DNA of 64,000 nt from Halopenitus malekzadehii (lineage in GTDB: Archaea > Halobacteriota > Halobacteria > Halobacteriales > Haloferacaceae): assembly GCF_900108505.1 (NCBI RefSeq), contig NZ_FNWU01000001.1, positions 496,001-560,000 on the forward strand, given 5' to 3'. Positions 17,036-25,173 of the stretch are shown piece after piece. The notes below the pieces were generated by a model. The model had not been told where the DNA came from and ran no database searches. It worked only from the letters and a program-made list of their open reading frames with translations. The number at the start of each line of letters is the position of its first letter. Within the stretch, counting starts at the first letter, position 1. The position numbers were made by a program, and so were the translations under genes.

Positions 17036-17671
17036 CTACGTCGATCGGAGTTCCGGCGGCGGGCCCGCATCGCCCAGCCGGATCCGGTCGTCTCGGAACG
17101 TCTGGACAGTCGCCGAAACCGCGACGCTCGCGACGGTGACGGCCGCGATCTGGAGATCGCCGACCTCGGTGAACAGGCCGACGTCGAGCCACGCCAGCCC
17201 GATCAGGAGCGCGTTCGCGACGCTGAGCCCGAGGTAGAACTGGCCCCAGGGGATGTCCCGCGGGTCGACGACCTCGAGATGGATGTCAGCGTTTCGGACC
17301 GCGTCACGCAGCGCCACCGTCCCGCGGTCCTCGTCGTACGCCACCAGCCCCCGATCATCCATCGACGAGAGGTGGCCCTGGTACAGCGAGATGTAGACGC
17401 GCTTGCGCTCCTGGGCGGTGAGCGCCTCGACGGGCTTGTCGTTCTCCCAGGCCGCCACCTGCTCGGCGAGATCGCGGACGTCCACACGCTCGTCGACCTG
17501 CTTGAGGTAGTGGATCGCATATCGGCGGCGCTTGTTCGAGAGAACGTCGTAGACGTCGTCCTGGGTGAGTCGATCGTCGCCCTGGCCGCCACCCGGAAGC
17601 GACGGTCCGACCCGGGACCGGATCGACGACCGGAGCGTGGTGAGAATCGACGACGGCGATGGGAGGTCCAT
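17036..17671 (-). CDS. DUF7344-like HTH protein with C-terminal membrane helices
   Basis: A 211-residue protein. Residues about 32-135 form a predicted winged-helix unit (LTQDDVYDVLSNKRRRYAIH start, SLYQGHLSSMDDRGLVAYD later), common in haloarchaeal proteins that combine an HTH with a membrane anchor. Two hydrophobic helices follow (FYLGLSVANALLIGLAWLDV and IAAVTVASVAVSATVQT). The ATG at 17671 follows a GGTTATACG box at 17688-17696; an earlier in-frame start at 17722 would lie in front of that promoter. It is divergent from the receiver protein 150 bases away. Function unknown; a membrane-tethered regulator is possible. Confidence 0.7.
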   Translation of the reverse strand: MDLPSPSSILTTLRSSIRSRVGPSLPGGGQGDDRLTQDDVYDVLSNKRRRYAIHYLKQVDERVDVRDLAEQVAAWENDKPVEALTAQERKRVYISLYQGHLSSMDDRGLVAYDEDRGTVALRDAVRNADIHLEVVDPRDIPWGQFYLGLSVANALLIGLAWLDVGLFTEVGDLQIAAVTVASVAVSATVQTFRDDRIRLGDAGPPPELRST

Positions 17672-17821
17672 AGCAGCGACGGTAGTCGTATAACCCGAAC
17701 GAGTTCCTGTAAGTGTTCCCATCCGTTCGGACGAGTGACGTTTCGGTCCTACAGACGGATCACGGTCCGAGAATAGTTGGATTTTTAATCATTCACTAAC
17801 AGGATCCGGTGACTCCCCGGA

Positions 17822-18181
17822 ATGGTCGACGTCCTCCTCGTGGAAGATACTGATATGCAGCGTGCCCTCCTGCATGGGTTTCTCATCCCCGAACACACGG
17901 TCGTCGGAGTCGCAACGACCGGGGAGGAGGCGATCCGCGAGGCGGAACGCACCGCCCCGGACGTGGTCGTGATGGACGTCGACCTGCCCGGCACCGACGG
18001 GATCGAGGCCACTCGGGCGATCAAACGGGCCAACCCTGACGTCGCGGTCGTGATGAGCACCGCGATGGTGATTGATGAGACCCGCGACCGCGCCACCGAC
18101 GCCGGGGCGGACGCCTACCTCACGAAGCCCTTCAGCAAGGACGACCTTCTCGCCACGATCGACGAGGTGTGTGGACGTTGA
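17822..18181 (+). CDS. stand-alone response regulator receiver domain (CheY-like)
   Basis: A 119-residue receiver with no output domain. The acidic pocket (E8, D9), phospho-acceptor D52 in VVMDVDLPG, the switch Thr in VVMSTAMV and the lysine in AYLTKPFSK are all present, so it should be phosphorylatable. No histidine kinase is nearby. The divergent DUF7344-like gene and downstream secreted DUF1102 locus are its neighbours. It could be a chemotaxis-like or general phosphorelay component; sequence alone does not separate these. Confidence 0.85.
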   Translation: MVDVLLVEDTDMQRALLHGFLIPEHTVVGVATTGEEAIREAERTAPDVVVMDVDLPGTDGIEATRAIKRANPDVAVVMSTAMVIDETRDRATDAGADAYLTKPFSKDDLLATIDEVCGR

Positions 18182-18257
18182 TCGTGGTGCGTGCTACCAT
18201 CCAACTCCAACGCTACACGCCAACACATCGAACCCTTCAAACCCTCGAATTCGGCAC

Positions 18258-18305
18258 GTTAGGGCGCCCTAACTAGCCGATACCGGATCGTTAGGATGCT
18301 CTAAC
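18258..18305. promoter_or_regulatory. paired 16-bp palindromes (putative operators) upstream of the DUF1102 gene
   Basis: GTTAGGGCGCCCTAAC (18258-18273) is a perfect 16-bp palindrome. GTTAGGATGCTCTAAC (18290-18305) repeats it with the same outer half-sites GTTAG and CTAAC. Their starts are 32 bp apart, close to three helical turns, so two dimers would sit on the same DNA face. They lie about 35-85 bases before the TATA-like box of the secreted-protein gene, an activator or upstream-element position. Confidence 0.65.
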
Positions 18306-18340
18306 TACTGGGTAGGTCGGGCTTACAATGATGGTAGGGG

Positions 18341-18350
18341 TATATGTATG
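18341..18350 (+). promoter_or_regulatory. TATA-like box of the DUF1102 locus
   Basis: TATATGTATG follows a G-run in an otherwise GC-rich stretch. It would start transcription near 18370, leaving a leader of about 45-50 bases, unlike the leaderless genes around it. Confidence 0.5.
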
Positions 18351-18402
18351 CAATAGAGACGCCGGCCGGGGGCACCGACGCCCGCCGCGCTGACGCGTAC
18401 AC

Positions 18403-18408
18403 AAGGAG
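18403..18408 (+). promoter_or_regulatory. Shine-Dalgarno site of the DUF1102 gene
   Basis: AAGGAG lies nine bases before the ATG at 18418. A strong ribosome binding site is unusual in this window and agrees with a real 5' leader here. Confidence 0.6.
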
Positions 18409-18417
18409 ACAACAACT

Positions 18418-18948
18418 ATGGCACGACCCAAAGGAAAGCTGCTTGCGCTGGTATTGGTCTTCGGAGCGATCACGGTCGTCACGGCCACGGGCGCGTTCAC
18501 CACGGTGGAGGCGGAACGGACCGCCGAAGTGAACGTCACCGGTGACGCGAACGCGCTGCTTGGACTGACGGAGTACGAGGACAGTGATGGTGACACGCCG
18601 TACGCGAGGACTACCGACGATGGTCAGATCGTGATGGTTCTTGGTGAGAATATGAGTACTGGCCAAGGTGCAAGCGGTATCAACGCCAACGCGAATACCA
18701 CGATCCAGAACGCGATAAACGTTACAAATCAGGGGAACCAGGAGGTTGATGTAACCCTTAGCGTACAAGATTCAGAGGGTAACTCCGTTAACGGAATAAA
18801 TATGATCTGGTCGGACGGTTCCACTGGATCTAAAGCCCTCTCATCGGGAACTACTGAAACGTTCGGGATCGAGATTAACCTCCTCGGCGCTGCATCCGAC
18901 GGTGACCTGGATGATCTCACGATCGTGATCAACGCGAGCGCAAACTAG
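18418..18948 (+). CDS. secreted DUF1102-type protein
   Basis: A 176-residue exported protein. It has a signal peptide (MARPKGKLLALVLVFGAITV, then VTATGAF), directly followed by the TTVEAERTAEVNVTGDANALLGL segment characteristic of haloarchaeal DUF1102 proteins, then a beta-rich body with many Asn/Thr-Thr sites suited to N-glycosylation (NTT, NVT, NAS). There is no C-terminal anchor or PGF motif. The middle of the gene is less GC-rich than its neighbours. It has a strong SD site and paired palindromes upstream. DUF1102 proteins are of unknown role; a fibre or envelope component is a guess from secretion and beta content. Confidence 0.8.
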   Translation: MARPKGKLLALVLVFGAITVVTATGAFTTVEAERTAEVNVTGDANALLGLTEYEDSDGDTPYARTTDDGQIVMVLGENMSTGQGASGINANANTTIQNAINVTNQGNQEVDVTLSVQDSEGNSVNGINMIWSDGSTGSKALSSGTTETFGIEINLLGAASDGDLDDLTIVINASAN

Positions 18949-18950
18949 AC

Positions 18951-18962
18951 TTATATATAATA
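18951..18962 (+). promoter_or_regulatory. TATA-like box between the DUF1102 gene and the PKD gene
   Basis: TTATATATAATA begins two bases after the DUF1102 stop codon. It could give the downstream gene its own transcript with a leader of about 75-80 bases. Confidence 0.45.
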
Positions 18963-19060
18963 GATCACAACGCAGTCCTTGGATAACGCCGAATTCGGTC
19001 GCTGCGGTTTTCATACCGAAGTGATCCGATAATCAGCAATCCATTAGCCACCACGCCACA

Positions 19061-21244
19061 ATGAAACTCCGCTCCATCACCGCCGCGGTCGTCGTACTCT
19101 TCGCGCTCGGCGCGATAGTGGCGACCGGAGCGGTGTTGGGGACCGCGGGCTCGCCGACGGAGAATCTTTTTAACGGCGAGCCGGACGTCGAGTTCGGCGC
19201 CACCAACGGCACGAACGGGAACTACGTCGTGAGCGACGACGACGGCGAGCTCCGGATCGACCTCACGGATCCGGGCGTGAACGCGGAGGCGTACACGACC
19301 GTCGACCGGATCTTCTACCTGCACAACCAGGACACCCAGGAGGTCCTCGTGTGGGTAACCCACGACGGCGGCGAGCGGGTCTCGATGACGAGCGATGAGG
19401 GCGGAGCGCCGATCGAGGGCGAAGAGAACGCCGTCACGCTCGCGCCGGGCGAGCGCGTGGTCGTAAACGTCGGCCTGGACAGCCAGGGCATCGAGGAGGG
19501 CGACCGACTCCTCACGAGCGTGACGATCCACACCGGCTACGAGCTCGAGGAGGAGGTCGGCGACGGCAACGACACCGACGAGAACGCGTCCGACGGCGGA
19601 CCGGGGACGCCCGGATCCGGCGGCGGGGGCGGAGGCGGTGGCGGGGTCGGCGTACCGGGCGAGGAGACCCCCGAAACGACGCCCGACGAGGAGAGCGAAC
19701 AGGGCGAACCGGGTGAGGAAGGTGAACAGCCCGAGGGCGACGCGCCCGGCGAGGACGTGATCGACTCCGAGACGGGCGTGGAGGTCGAGTTCGAGGGTGA
19801 ACCGGACGAGGACGGAACCGCCGACGCGGACGGCGGCGAGGGATCCGATGCCGGGATCACGGTCCGTGAACTCTCGAACGAGGACCTCGACGCGATCGAC
19901 GCCACCGCCAGGGACGGCAACCCGCGAGCAGTGATCTCGACGGCGGAGGACGAGGACGGCGACGGCGTCAACGACGAGAGTGACGGCTCCGAGGGCGACG
20001 CGATCGACCTCGCGGAAGGCACCATCGTGACGACCGTCGGGGAACCGACCCGGCTCTCGGGCGAGCGGTCGACGATCAGCGTTTCGAGCGGGGTGACGGA
20101 GCAGGACCGGATCGTGCGCGCGGTGGACATCGAACCGCCCGAGAACCGCCGGAATCAGCCGGCCACGGTGCGGCTGCGCGTCGACCGCGACCGGTTCGGC
20201 GACGCCGACCCCTCGGGCGCCACGCTCGGCCACCGGACCGAGAACGGCTGGGAGCTGCTCGACACCACCGTGACGGAAACCAACGAGAACTACGTGGTCG
20301 TGTCGGCGCGCACGCGCAGCTTCTCTCCGTTCGCGGTCTTCGTCAACCCGGACGTCACCTACCAGTGGACGCTGCCGGACGGAACCACGCAGAGCGGCCG
20401 AGTGCTCGAGTACACCTTCGCGGAGCCGGGCCAGTACGATGTCGGACTCACCGTCCGCGACGCCCTCGGTCGCGAGAGTACGGCCACCCGGACGGTCATC
20501 GCCAACGACGTGCCGACCGCCGAGGTCTCCGCGGAGTACGACCGGGCGGCCGAGATGGCGACCCTCACCGCGGACGTCACGAACGAGGTCGGCGATGCCA
20601 CGGTGACCTGGACGTTCGCCGACGGCACCACGAAAACCGGCGAGACGATCACCCATCCCCTCGAACCCGGCGAGCACGTGGTGGACGTGCGCGTGGCCGA
20701 CGAGTACGGGGCCGCCACGGAGACCACCGAGCGGATCGCGGTCGCGACCGGCTGGTCGGTCGTCTCCGAGCTCTCGGCGCTGGGCATCGGCAGCACGATC
20801 CTCTGGCAGACGCTCCTGTCGCTGACCGCCCTCGGCCTCATCGTCGCCGCCTACCGCTACGTCCCGTGGGGACGCGCCGTCCCCGAGGGTCGCGGTCCCC
20901 GAATCACGACCTTTGAGGACCCGCGCGTTAGCCTTGAGACCAACCGCTTCGCGATCGGGTCGCTGTCGGTCATCGATCCACAGGTCGCGCTCGATACGGT
21001 CACCATCACGGTCGTCGACGGCGACGGTGACGAGGTCGTCCGCAAGCGCCTCGAGATCGTCGGCGACCGCGAGTACGAGACCACGGATGAGACGATCGTC
21101 GTCCCGCCGGGAACCGCGCTCGACTCCGACGAGAGCTACCGGATCCGGGTGACTGCTCGCAACGTGCGCGACCGGACCGGCACGCATAACGGGACCTCGG
21201 TACGGGTCGTCGAGGCCCTCACGAACCCGGTTCCGTCGGTCTGA
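19061..21244 (+). CDS. membrane-anchored surface protein: DUF1102-like head, linker, PKD repeats, TM, cytoplasmic tail
   Basis: A 727-residue protein with an N-terminal signal peptide (MKLRSITAAVVVLFALGAIV). Residues about 30-165 are a DUF1102-like beta domain (IFYLHNQDTQEVLVWV, APGERVVVNVGLDS). A Gly-rich then Glu/Pro-rich linker follows (about 175-250), then a beta region, and two PKD-like repeats (about 434-560; YTFAEPGQYDVGLTVRDALG, then TWTFADGTTKTGETITHPLEPG-like). One membrane helix (about 575-597, LLSLTALGLIVAAYRYV) precedes a soluble tail of about 125 residues with a beta-sandwich look. It follows the secreted DUF1102 gene by 112 bases. Probably the anchor partner of that protein; this is inferred from shared head domain and order. 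Confidence 0.75.
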   Translation: MKLRSITAAVVVLFALGAIVATGAVLGTAGSPTENLFNGEPDVEFGATNGTNGNYVVSDDDGELRIDLTDPGVNAEAYTTVDRIFYLHNQDTQEVLVWVTHDGGERVSMTSDEGGAPIEGEENAVTLAPGERVVVNVGLDSQGIEEGDRLLTSVTIHTGYELEEEVGDGNDTDENASDGGPGTPGSGGGGGGGGGVGVPGEETPETTPDEESEQGEPGEEGEQPEGDAPGEDVIDSETGVEVEFEGEPDEDGTADADGGEGSDAGITVRELSNEDLDAIDATARDGNPRAVISTAEDEDGDGVNDESDGSEGDAIDLAEGTIVTTVGEPTRLSGERSTISVSSGVTEQDRIVRAVDIEPPENRRNQPATVRLRVDRDRFGDADPSGATLGHRTENGWELLDTTVTETNENYVVVSARTRSFSPFAVFVNPDVTYQWTLPDGTTQSGRVLEYTFAEPGQYDVGLTVRDALGRESTATRTVIANDVPTAEVSAEYDRAAEMATLTADVTNEVGDATVTWTFADGTTKTGETITHPLEPGEHVVDVRVADEYGAATETTERIAVATGWSVVSELSALGIGSTILWQTLLSLTALGLIVAAYRYVPWGRAVPEGRGPRITTFEDPRVSLETNRFAIGSLSVIDPQVALDTVTITVVDGDGDEVVRKRLEIVGDREYETTDETIVVPPGTALDSDESYRIRVTARNVRDRTGTHNGTSVRVVEALTNPVPSV

Positions 21245-21297
21245 TCGGCGGTCACCGTTCCACAACGCTTTTTCGTTCGCTCGGAAACCTCCCACGT

Positions 21298-21555
21298 ATG
21301 ACTGACGTCGAATCCGAGCTTCGCGCACAGTTCACCGAGGCCTTCGAAGGCGCGGAGTTCCCCGTCGAGAACCAGATGGACCTCGTCCCGGCGCTGCCGA
21401 ACGGCCCGGGAACGACCTTCGAGGCCGGCGACGTGCGGTTTACCGCGATGGAACTGGCCACCAAACTCGGCGGCGAGCAGGAGTTTCCGTACGAGTCCGT
21501 CGAGGCGTTCGTCGACGACATCATCGCCGGACTCAAGAAGAACGATATGATCTAA
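21298..21555 (+). CDS. MTH865 family protein
   Basis: An 85-residue acidic protein matching the small archaeal MTH865 family, which has a compact EF-hand-like helical fold and no assigned function. Recognisable segments are ELRAQFTEAFEGAEFPV, LPNGPGTTFEAGDVRFTAMEL and EFPYESVEAFVDDI. The ATG is 27 bases after a CTTTTTCG box at 21268-21275, consistent with a leaderless transcript. The J-domain gene begins 37 bases downstream. Confidence 0.85.
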   Translation: MTDVESELRAQFTEAFEGAEFPVENQMDLVPALPNGPGTTFEAGDVRFTAMELATKLGGEQEFPYESVEAFVDDIIAGLKKNDMI

Positions 21556-21592
21556 CCCGTTTTCTCGCGCGGATGCGAGAGATCTCCGTCGA

Positions 21593-22420
21593 GTGGTTCT
21601 TCCCCGTGCGTACACTACGCCGGGACAACCCGTGGTGGTCGACACAGTTCCTCCGTTGCCGGCGTGGCTCCTGATCGGTCTCGGAGTCGGACTGCTCGCG
21701 ACGGGGGGCGTCGTGGTCCTCTTTTATCTCGGCGATCGGCTGTTACCGGCCGGCGGTGCGTCCTCGGCAGCCACGTCCGGCGTGTCGATCGACGGCGACG
21801 CCAGGCGTCGGACCGAGATCCGGTCGTACCTGTCCGCGATCGGCGAACGGTTCCAGGAGGACCATCCCGTTCACGACGACCCGGTCGACTTCTATCTCCC
21901 CGATCGGAAGGTCGCCATCACGTTCGATGCCCAGCAGTTCTTCCGGCTCGAGCGCGCCGGCGTCGCCGCCGTCCTCTGTGAACACGAACTTCCCGGTCGT
22001 GGACTCGGCGACCGGTTGCCCTTCGACACGCCGGAGACGCCGACGTTCGGGTCGGGCGACGCCCGGGACGTCGGTCCCGCTGGCGACTCTGGTCGCGACC
22101 GGATCGCCGGGGCGTTCGGGACGTCCGGCAGGCACGGTGAGGACCCGGTCGCAGCCGCCTTCGCGGAGCTGGATATCCCGCGCTCGAGCGACGAAGACGC
22201 GGTGAAACGCGCCTATCGCGATCGAGTGAAGGACGTCCACCCGGACCAGGGCGGCGACGAGGCGGCGTTTCGGCGGGTTCGGTCGGCGTACGCCACCGCG
22301 ACCGAGTACTGTCGACGGAGGAACGACGCCGCCGAGACGGAGCCTCGAGCCGCGGGTCGCCGATCACGGGGATCCACGACAACTGCCAACGGGCGACGCA
22401 CGACCCGAGGACGTCGGTAG
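21593..22420 (+). CDS. membrane-anchored J-domain (DnaJ-like) protein
   Basis: A 275-residue protein with one N-terminal membrane helix (about residues 21-45, PAWLLIGLGVGLLATGGVVVLFYLG), a conserved middle domain (about 65-125) and a J domain near residues 190-250. The J domain keeps the HPD motif (KDVHPDQGGDEAAF) needed to stimulate Hsp70 ATPase. The tail is Arg/Thr-rich and disordered. The start at the GTG of 21593 is uncertain; a GTG a few codons later would also serve. A tandem repeat follows immediately downstream. Confidence 0.8.
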   Translation: MVLPRAYTTPGQPVVVDTVPPLPAWLLIGLGVGLLATGGVVVLFYLGDRLLPAGGASSAATSGVSIDGDARRRTEIRSYLSAIGERFQEDHPVHDDPVDFYLPDRKVAITFDAQQFFRLERAGVAAVLCEHELPGRGLGDRLPFDTPETPTFGSGDARDVGPAGDSGRDRIAGAFGTSGRHGEDPVAAAFAELDIPRSSDEDAVKRAYRDRVKDVHPDQGGDEAAFRRVRSAYATATEYCRRRNDAAETEPRAAGRRSRGSTTTANGRRTTRGRR

Positions 22421-22440
22421 CACGATACTCGATCCTCGGC

Positions 22441-22592
22441 CGGTCGAACAGCGATATGCCGGTCGAACAGCGATATGCCGGTCGAACAGCGATATGCCGG
22501 TCGAACAGCGATATGCCGGTCGAACAGCGATATGCCGGTCGAACAGCGATATGCCGGTCGAACAGCAATATGCCGGTCGAACAGCAATATGC
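22441..22592. repeat. 19-bp tandem repeat, eight copies
   Basis: The unit CGGTCGAACAGCGATATGC is repeated eight times head to tail without spacers. Copies 1-6 are identical; copies 7 and 8 share one G-to-A change (AGCAATATGC). It fills most of the 210-base gap between two convergent genes. The period is not a multiple of three, the array is not coding, and the absence of unique spacers rules out a CRISPR array. Confidence 0.97.
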
Positions 22593-22630
22593 CGATCGTG
22601 TCCTCGGCCCCCCACGAGGGTCGACGCCGA

Positions 22631-24049
22631 TCAGGGGTCCACCGCTCCGAGAACGATCTCGCTCGCCTGCCGCCCGCTCGCGAGCGCACCCTGGATGGAC
22701 GACCAGTCGGTGTACTCACCGGCGAGCACGACCGGTCCCTCGGGTGCGTCGGGAGCCGGCAGCCTCTCCCGGAATCCGGGCGGTTGCGTGAACTGCGCGA
22801 ACGGGGTTCGGTCGGTCACGAGGGGTTCCAGCCCGTCGAGCGAACGCTCGGGGAACCAGGACGCGAGCGCGCGCTCGGTCTCGGCGGCAAGCGTCGCGTC
22901 GTCGCGATCGAACGCATCGTCGTCGACGAACGTGGCCGCGAGCAGCGTCCGGTCCTCGGGGGCGTACTCCGGGGCGACCGCGCCGAGCGGAGCGACCGTG
23001 TTCGGGCGATCGCCGCCGGCGTTCAACAGGATCCGGGGGCCAGTTCCGAGCGACCGTCCGGGCGGGAGCGTGTACCACTGCGTGACGCAGCCGACACCGG
23101 TGGTCGGTATCGACTCGACATCCGTTAGCCGGCGGGCTTCCGGCGGCGACGTCGCGACGACCGCCGCGTCGGCGACCGTCTCCGAGCCGTCCGCGAGACG
23201 CAGTCGGACGCCATCGTCGTCCGCATTCACGCCACCTTCCGTCGATCCTCCACCCCGCGACTTCCCGGCCGCCGATCCCTCGGCCGACGATCCCTCGACC
23301 GTCAGCTCCTCGACGGTCGTTTCGAGACGGAGCGAGCAGCCGGCATCCCGGGCTCGCCCGGCGAGCTGCCGAGTGATGGCGCCCATCCCGTCCGCCGGGA
23401 CGACGGTTCGGCCCTCGCTCATCGCGTGGAAGGTCTCCCGAAAGACGCGTGCGGAGCTCGACAGCGACCGGTCGAGGGTAATGCCGCCGTAAAAGGGGGC
23501 GACGAACCGGTCCAAATACGTCTCGGAGAAGCCGCGTTCCCACAGGAACGACCGGATGGATTCGTCGGTGCCGGCGGTTCTTATAAACCCGAATCCGTCG
23601 ACCGGGTCGGGTTCGGAGTCGGGATCGACGTCGGACTCGGAGCCGGACCCGGTGGCCAGCTCGCGTTTCAGTCGGAGGGTTCGGAGCTTGTCGGCGAACG
23701 GTATCTCCCGCGAGAACGCCGACTCGAGGGCTGCCCGCGGATCGCGGAACGGATCCGCGAGCGTCGATCGCGACCCCGGCCGGCAAATTATGGCGCCGGG
23801 CGCGAACGCCCGGAGGTCGAGCGCCTCGAGGTCGAGTTCGGCGCGAGCGGCCGGGTAGGAGTCGAAGAACACCTGGAACCCGCGGTCGATCGTGAAGCCG
23901 TCGACGGTCCGGCTGCGGACGCGCCCGCCGACGGTCCCCTCGCGTTCGAGGACGGTGACGTCGGCGCCCGCCTCGGCCAGCCGCGCGGCGGCCACGAGCC
24001 CAGCAGGCCCCGCGCCGACGACCGCGACCGCCATCTCGGAGTCATCCAT
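22631..24049 (-). CDS. FAD-dependent oxidoreductase (amine oxidase / phytoene desaturase-like)
   Basis: A 472-residue flavoprotein with an N-terminal dinucleotide-binding motif (VAVVGAGPAGLVAAARLAEAG), the ERE-GTVGGRVRS segment typical of the amine oxidase/desaturase superfamily, and a C-terminal FAD-closing motif (LAGEYTDWSSIQGALASGRQ). An acidic insertion near residue 135 (DVDPDSEPD) is probably a loop. The ATG at 24049 was chosen over an earlier in-frame codon because the motif then begins near residue 7. It follows artA on the same strand with an 81-base gap. Substrate is unknown; protoporphyrinogen- or carotenoid-type reactions are possible. Confidence 0.8.
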   Translation of the reverse strand: MDDSEMAVAVVGAGPAGLVAAARLAEAGADVTVLEREGTVGGRVRSRTVDGFTIDRGFQVFFDSYPAARAELDLEALDLRAFAPGAIICRPGSRSTLADPFRDPRAALESAFSREIPFADKLRTLRLKRELATGSGSESDVDPDSEPDPVDGFGFIRTAGTDESIRSFLWERGFSETYLDRFVAPFYGGITLDRSLSSSARVFRETFHAMSEGRTVVPADGMGAITRQLAGRARDAGCSLRLETTVEELTVEGSSAEGSAAGKSRGGGSTEGGVNADDDGVRLRLADGSETVADAAVVATSPPEARRLTDVESIPTTGVGCVTQWYTLPPGRSLGTGPRILLNAGGDRPNTVAPLGAVAPEYAPEDRTLLAATFVDDDAFDRDDATLAAETERALASWFPERSLDGLEPLVTDRTPFAQFTQPPGFRERLPAPDAPEGPVVLAGEYTDWSSIQGALASGRQASEIVLGAVDP

Positions 24050-24130
24050 ACCCGGCGTTCGCGGCGGACCCACAAAAACGTCCCAGGGCCACGAGGGGCG
24101 GGAGGCGGCAGAGGGTCCGGTCGGTGGTGG

Positions 24131-25102
24131 CTACCGATCGACGTTCGTCGGTTCCCGCGGGAGATCGAGTGCCGCAAGCAGGTCGTGCTCCTCGCCGGTC
24201 AACACGTAGAGGACGTCCTCGAGAACGACGACGAGCTCCGGTAGCTGGCGAGCGACGAGGTAGGTGATCCCGACGAGCGCGACGACGGCGAGCAGCTGGC
24301 TGAGGATCCGGTCGGAGACGAAAAAGGACACGCGGTAGGGGTCGCTGGCGCCGAACATCGCCATCACGAGTTCGGGCTGCCAGTGCATATACTGGTTGCC
24401 GGTGACGATCGTGATGAACGTCGTCCGGGCGATGTTCAACACGTAGATGAGGGGAATCGAGACCGCGAGTCCGCGGAGCTTCCGCGAGATCGGGGCGTCG
24501 ACGGCCGCGATGAGCCCGCCGAAGATCGCCATGCTCCCGATTCCGGTACACGCGAGTACGACTGAGACGAGAATGATCTGCTCTTCGGGGCCGTAGACCC
24601 ACCGGAAGGTTGCCAGAAAGCCCTCCGAGCTCTCGACCATCGTCGGCGCGTACCCGAGGAGGTCCATCGCCGCAGCCGTCTGGGCCGCCACGATCTCGAT
24701 GAACACCCGCTTGGGTTCCGGAAGGGTGATCCCGCCGACGGTCACCGCGGGGACCGTCTCGAATGGGAGATAGATGAACAGCATCGCCGCGACCGCGCGA
24801 GTCAACACGAACAGGGATCCGCGGCCACGATGGAGCAGATAGCCGGCGTAGGTACACGCCGGAACGGCGACGAGCGACAGGATACTCTCGACGTAGCTCT
24901 GGTGTTCGAGGGCGAAATAGGGCACCATCGTGAGCCAGAAGATCCCGAACAACACCCACGTGCCCGCCGCGAACGGTCGCCCGAGCGAGTGCCCACGGCG
25001 GTCGAGGAGGGCACCGATCGCGAACAGGACGGCGACGACCCACGCGAACGTGAACGTATCGGGCAGCATCGAGAGCGCCGACTGGCCGATCGCGGCGATC
25101 AT
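24131..25102 (-). CDS. artA: archaeosortase A
   Basis: Multi-pass membrane transpeptidase that cuts PGF-CTERM surface proteins and joins them to membrane lipid. The 323-residue protein has about eight helices. Catalytic residues are C185 in LACTGIGS, R226 in NIARTTF and R265 in FVSDR; the 41- and 39-residue spacings match those I recall for Haloferax volcanii ArtA (C173, R214, R253). It lies on the same strand as, and 71 bases downstream of, a very large surface-protein gene, which suggests functional linkage although that protein shows no PGF tail. Confidence 0.93.
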   Translation of the reverse strand: MIAAIGQSALSMLPDTFTFAWVVAVLFAIGALLDRRGHSLGRPFAAGTWVLFGIFWLTMVPYFALEHQSYVESILSLVAVPACTYAGYLLHRGRGSLFVLTRAVAAMLFIYLPFETVPAVTVGGITLPEPKRVFIEIVAAQTAAAMDLLGYAPTMVESSEGFLATFRWVYGPEEQIILVSVVLACTGIGSMAIFGGLIAAVDAPISRKLRGLAVSIPLIYVLNIARTTFITIVTGNQYMHWQPELVMAMFGASDPYRVSFFVSDRILSQLLAVVALVGITYLVARQLPELVVVLEDVLYVLTGEEHDLLAALDLPREPTNVDR

Positions 25103-25173
25103 ACACCACCGAAAACGGGATCGCCGGGTAAAGCCCTTGCCGTTGGGGACGATCGGGAACCGATCGACGACGC

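Noticed and set aside
18965-21328. Long antisense open frame over the PKD surface-protein gene
   Set aside because: GC-rich DNA leaves antisense frames open. The plus-strand frame has the signal peptide, PKD motifs and membrane helix; the antisense product has no domain and an Arg/Val-rich chance composition.
22441-22592. CRISPR array or repeat-peptide gene
   Set aside because: Direct copies touch each other with no unique spacers, no cas genes are present, and the 19-bp period shifts frame at each copy, so the repetitive peptides seen in translation are artefacts.
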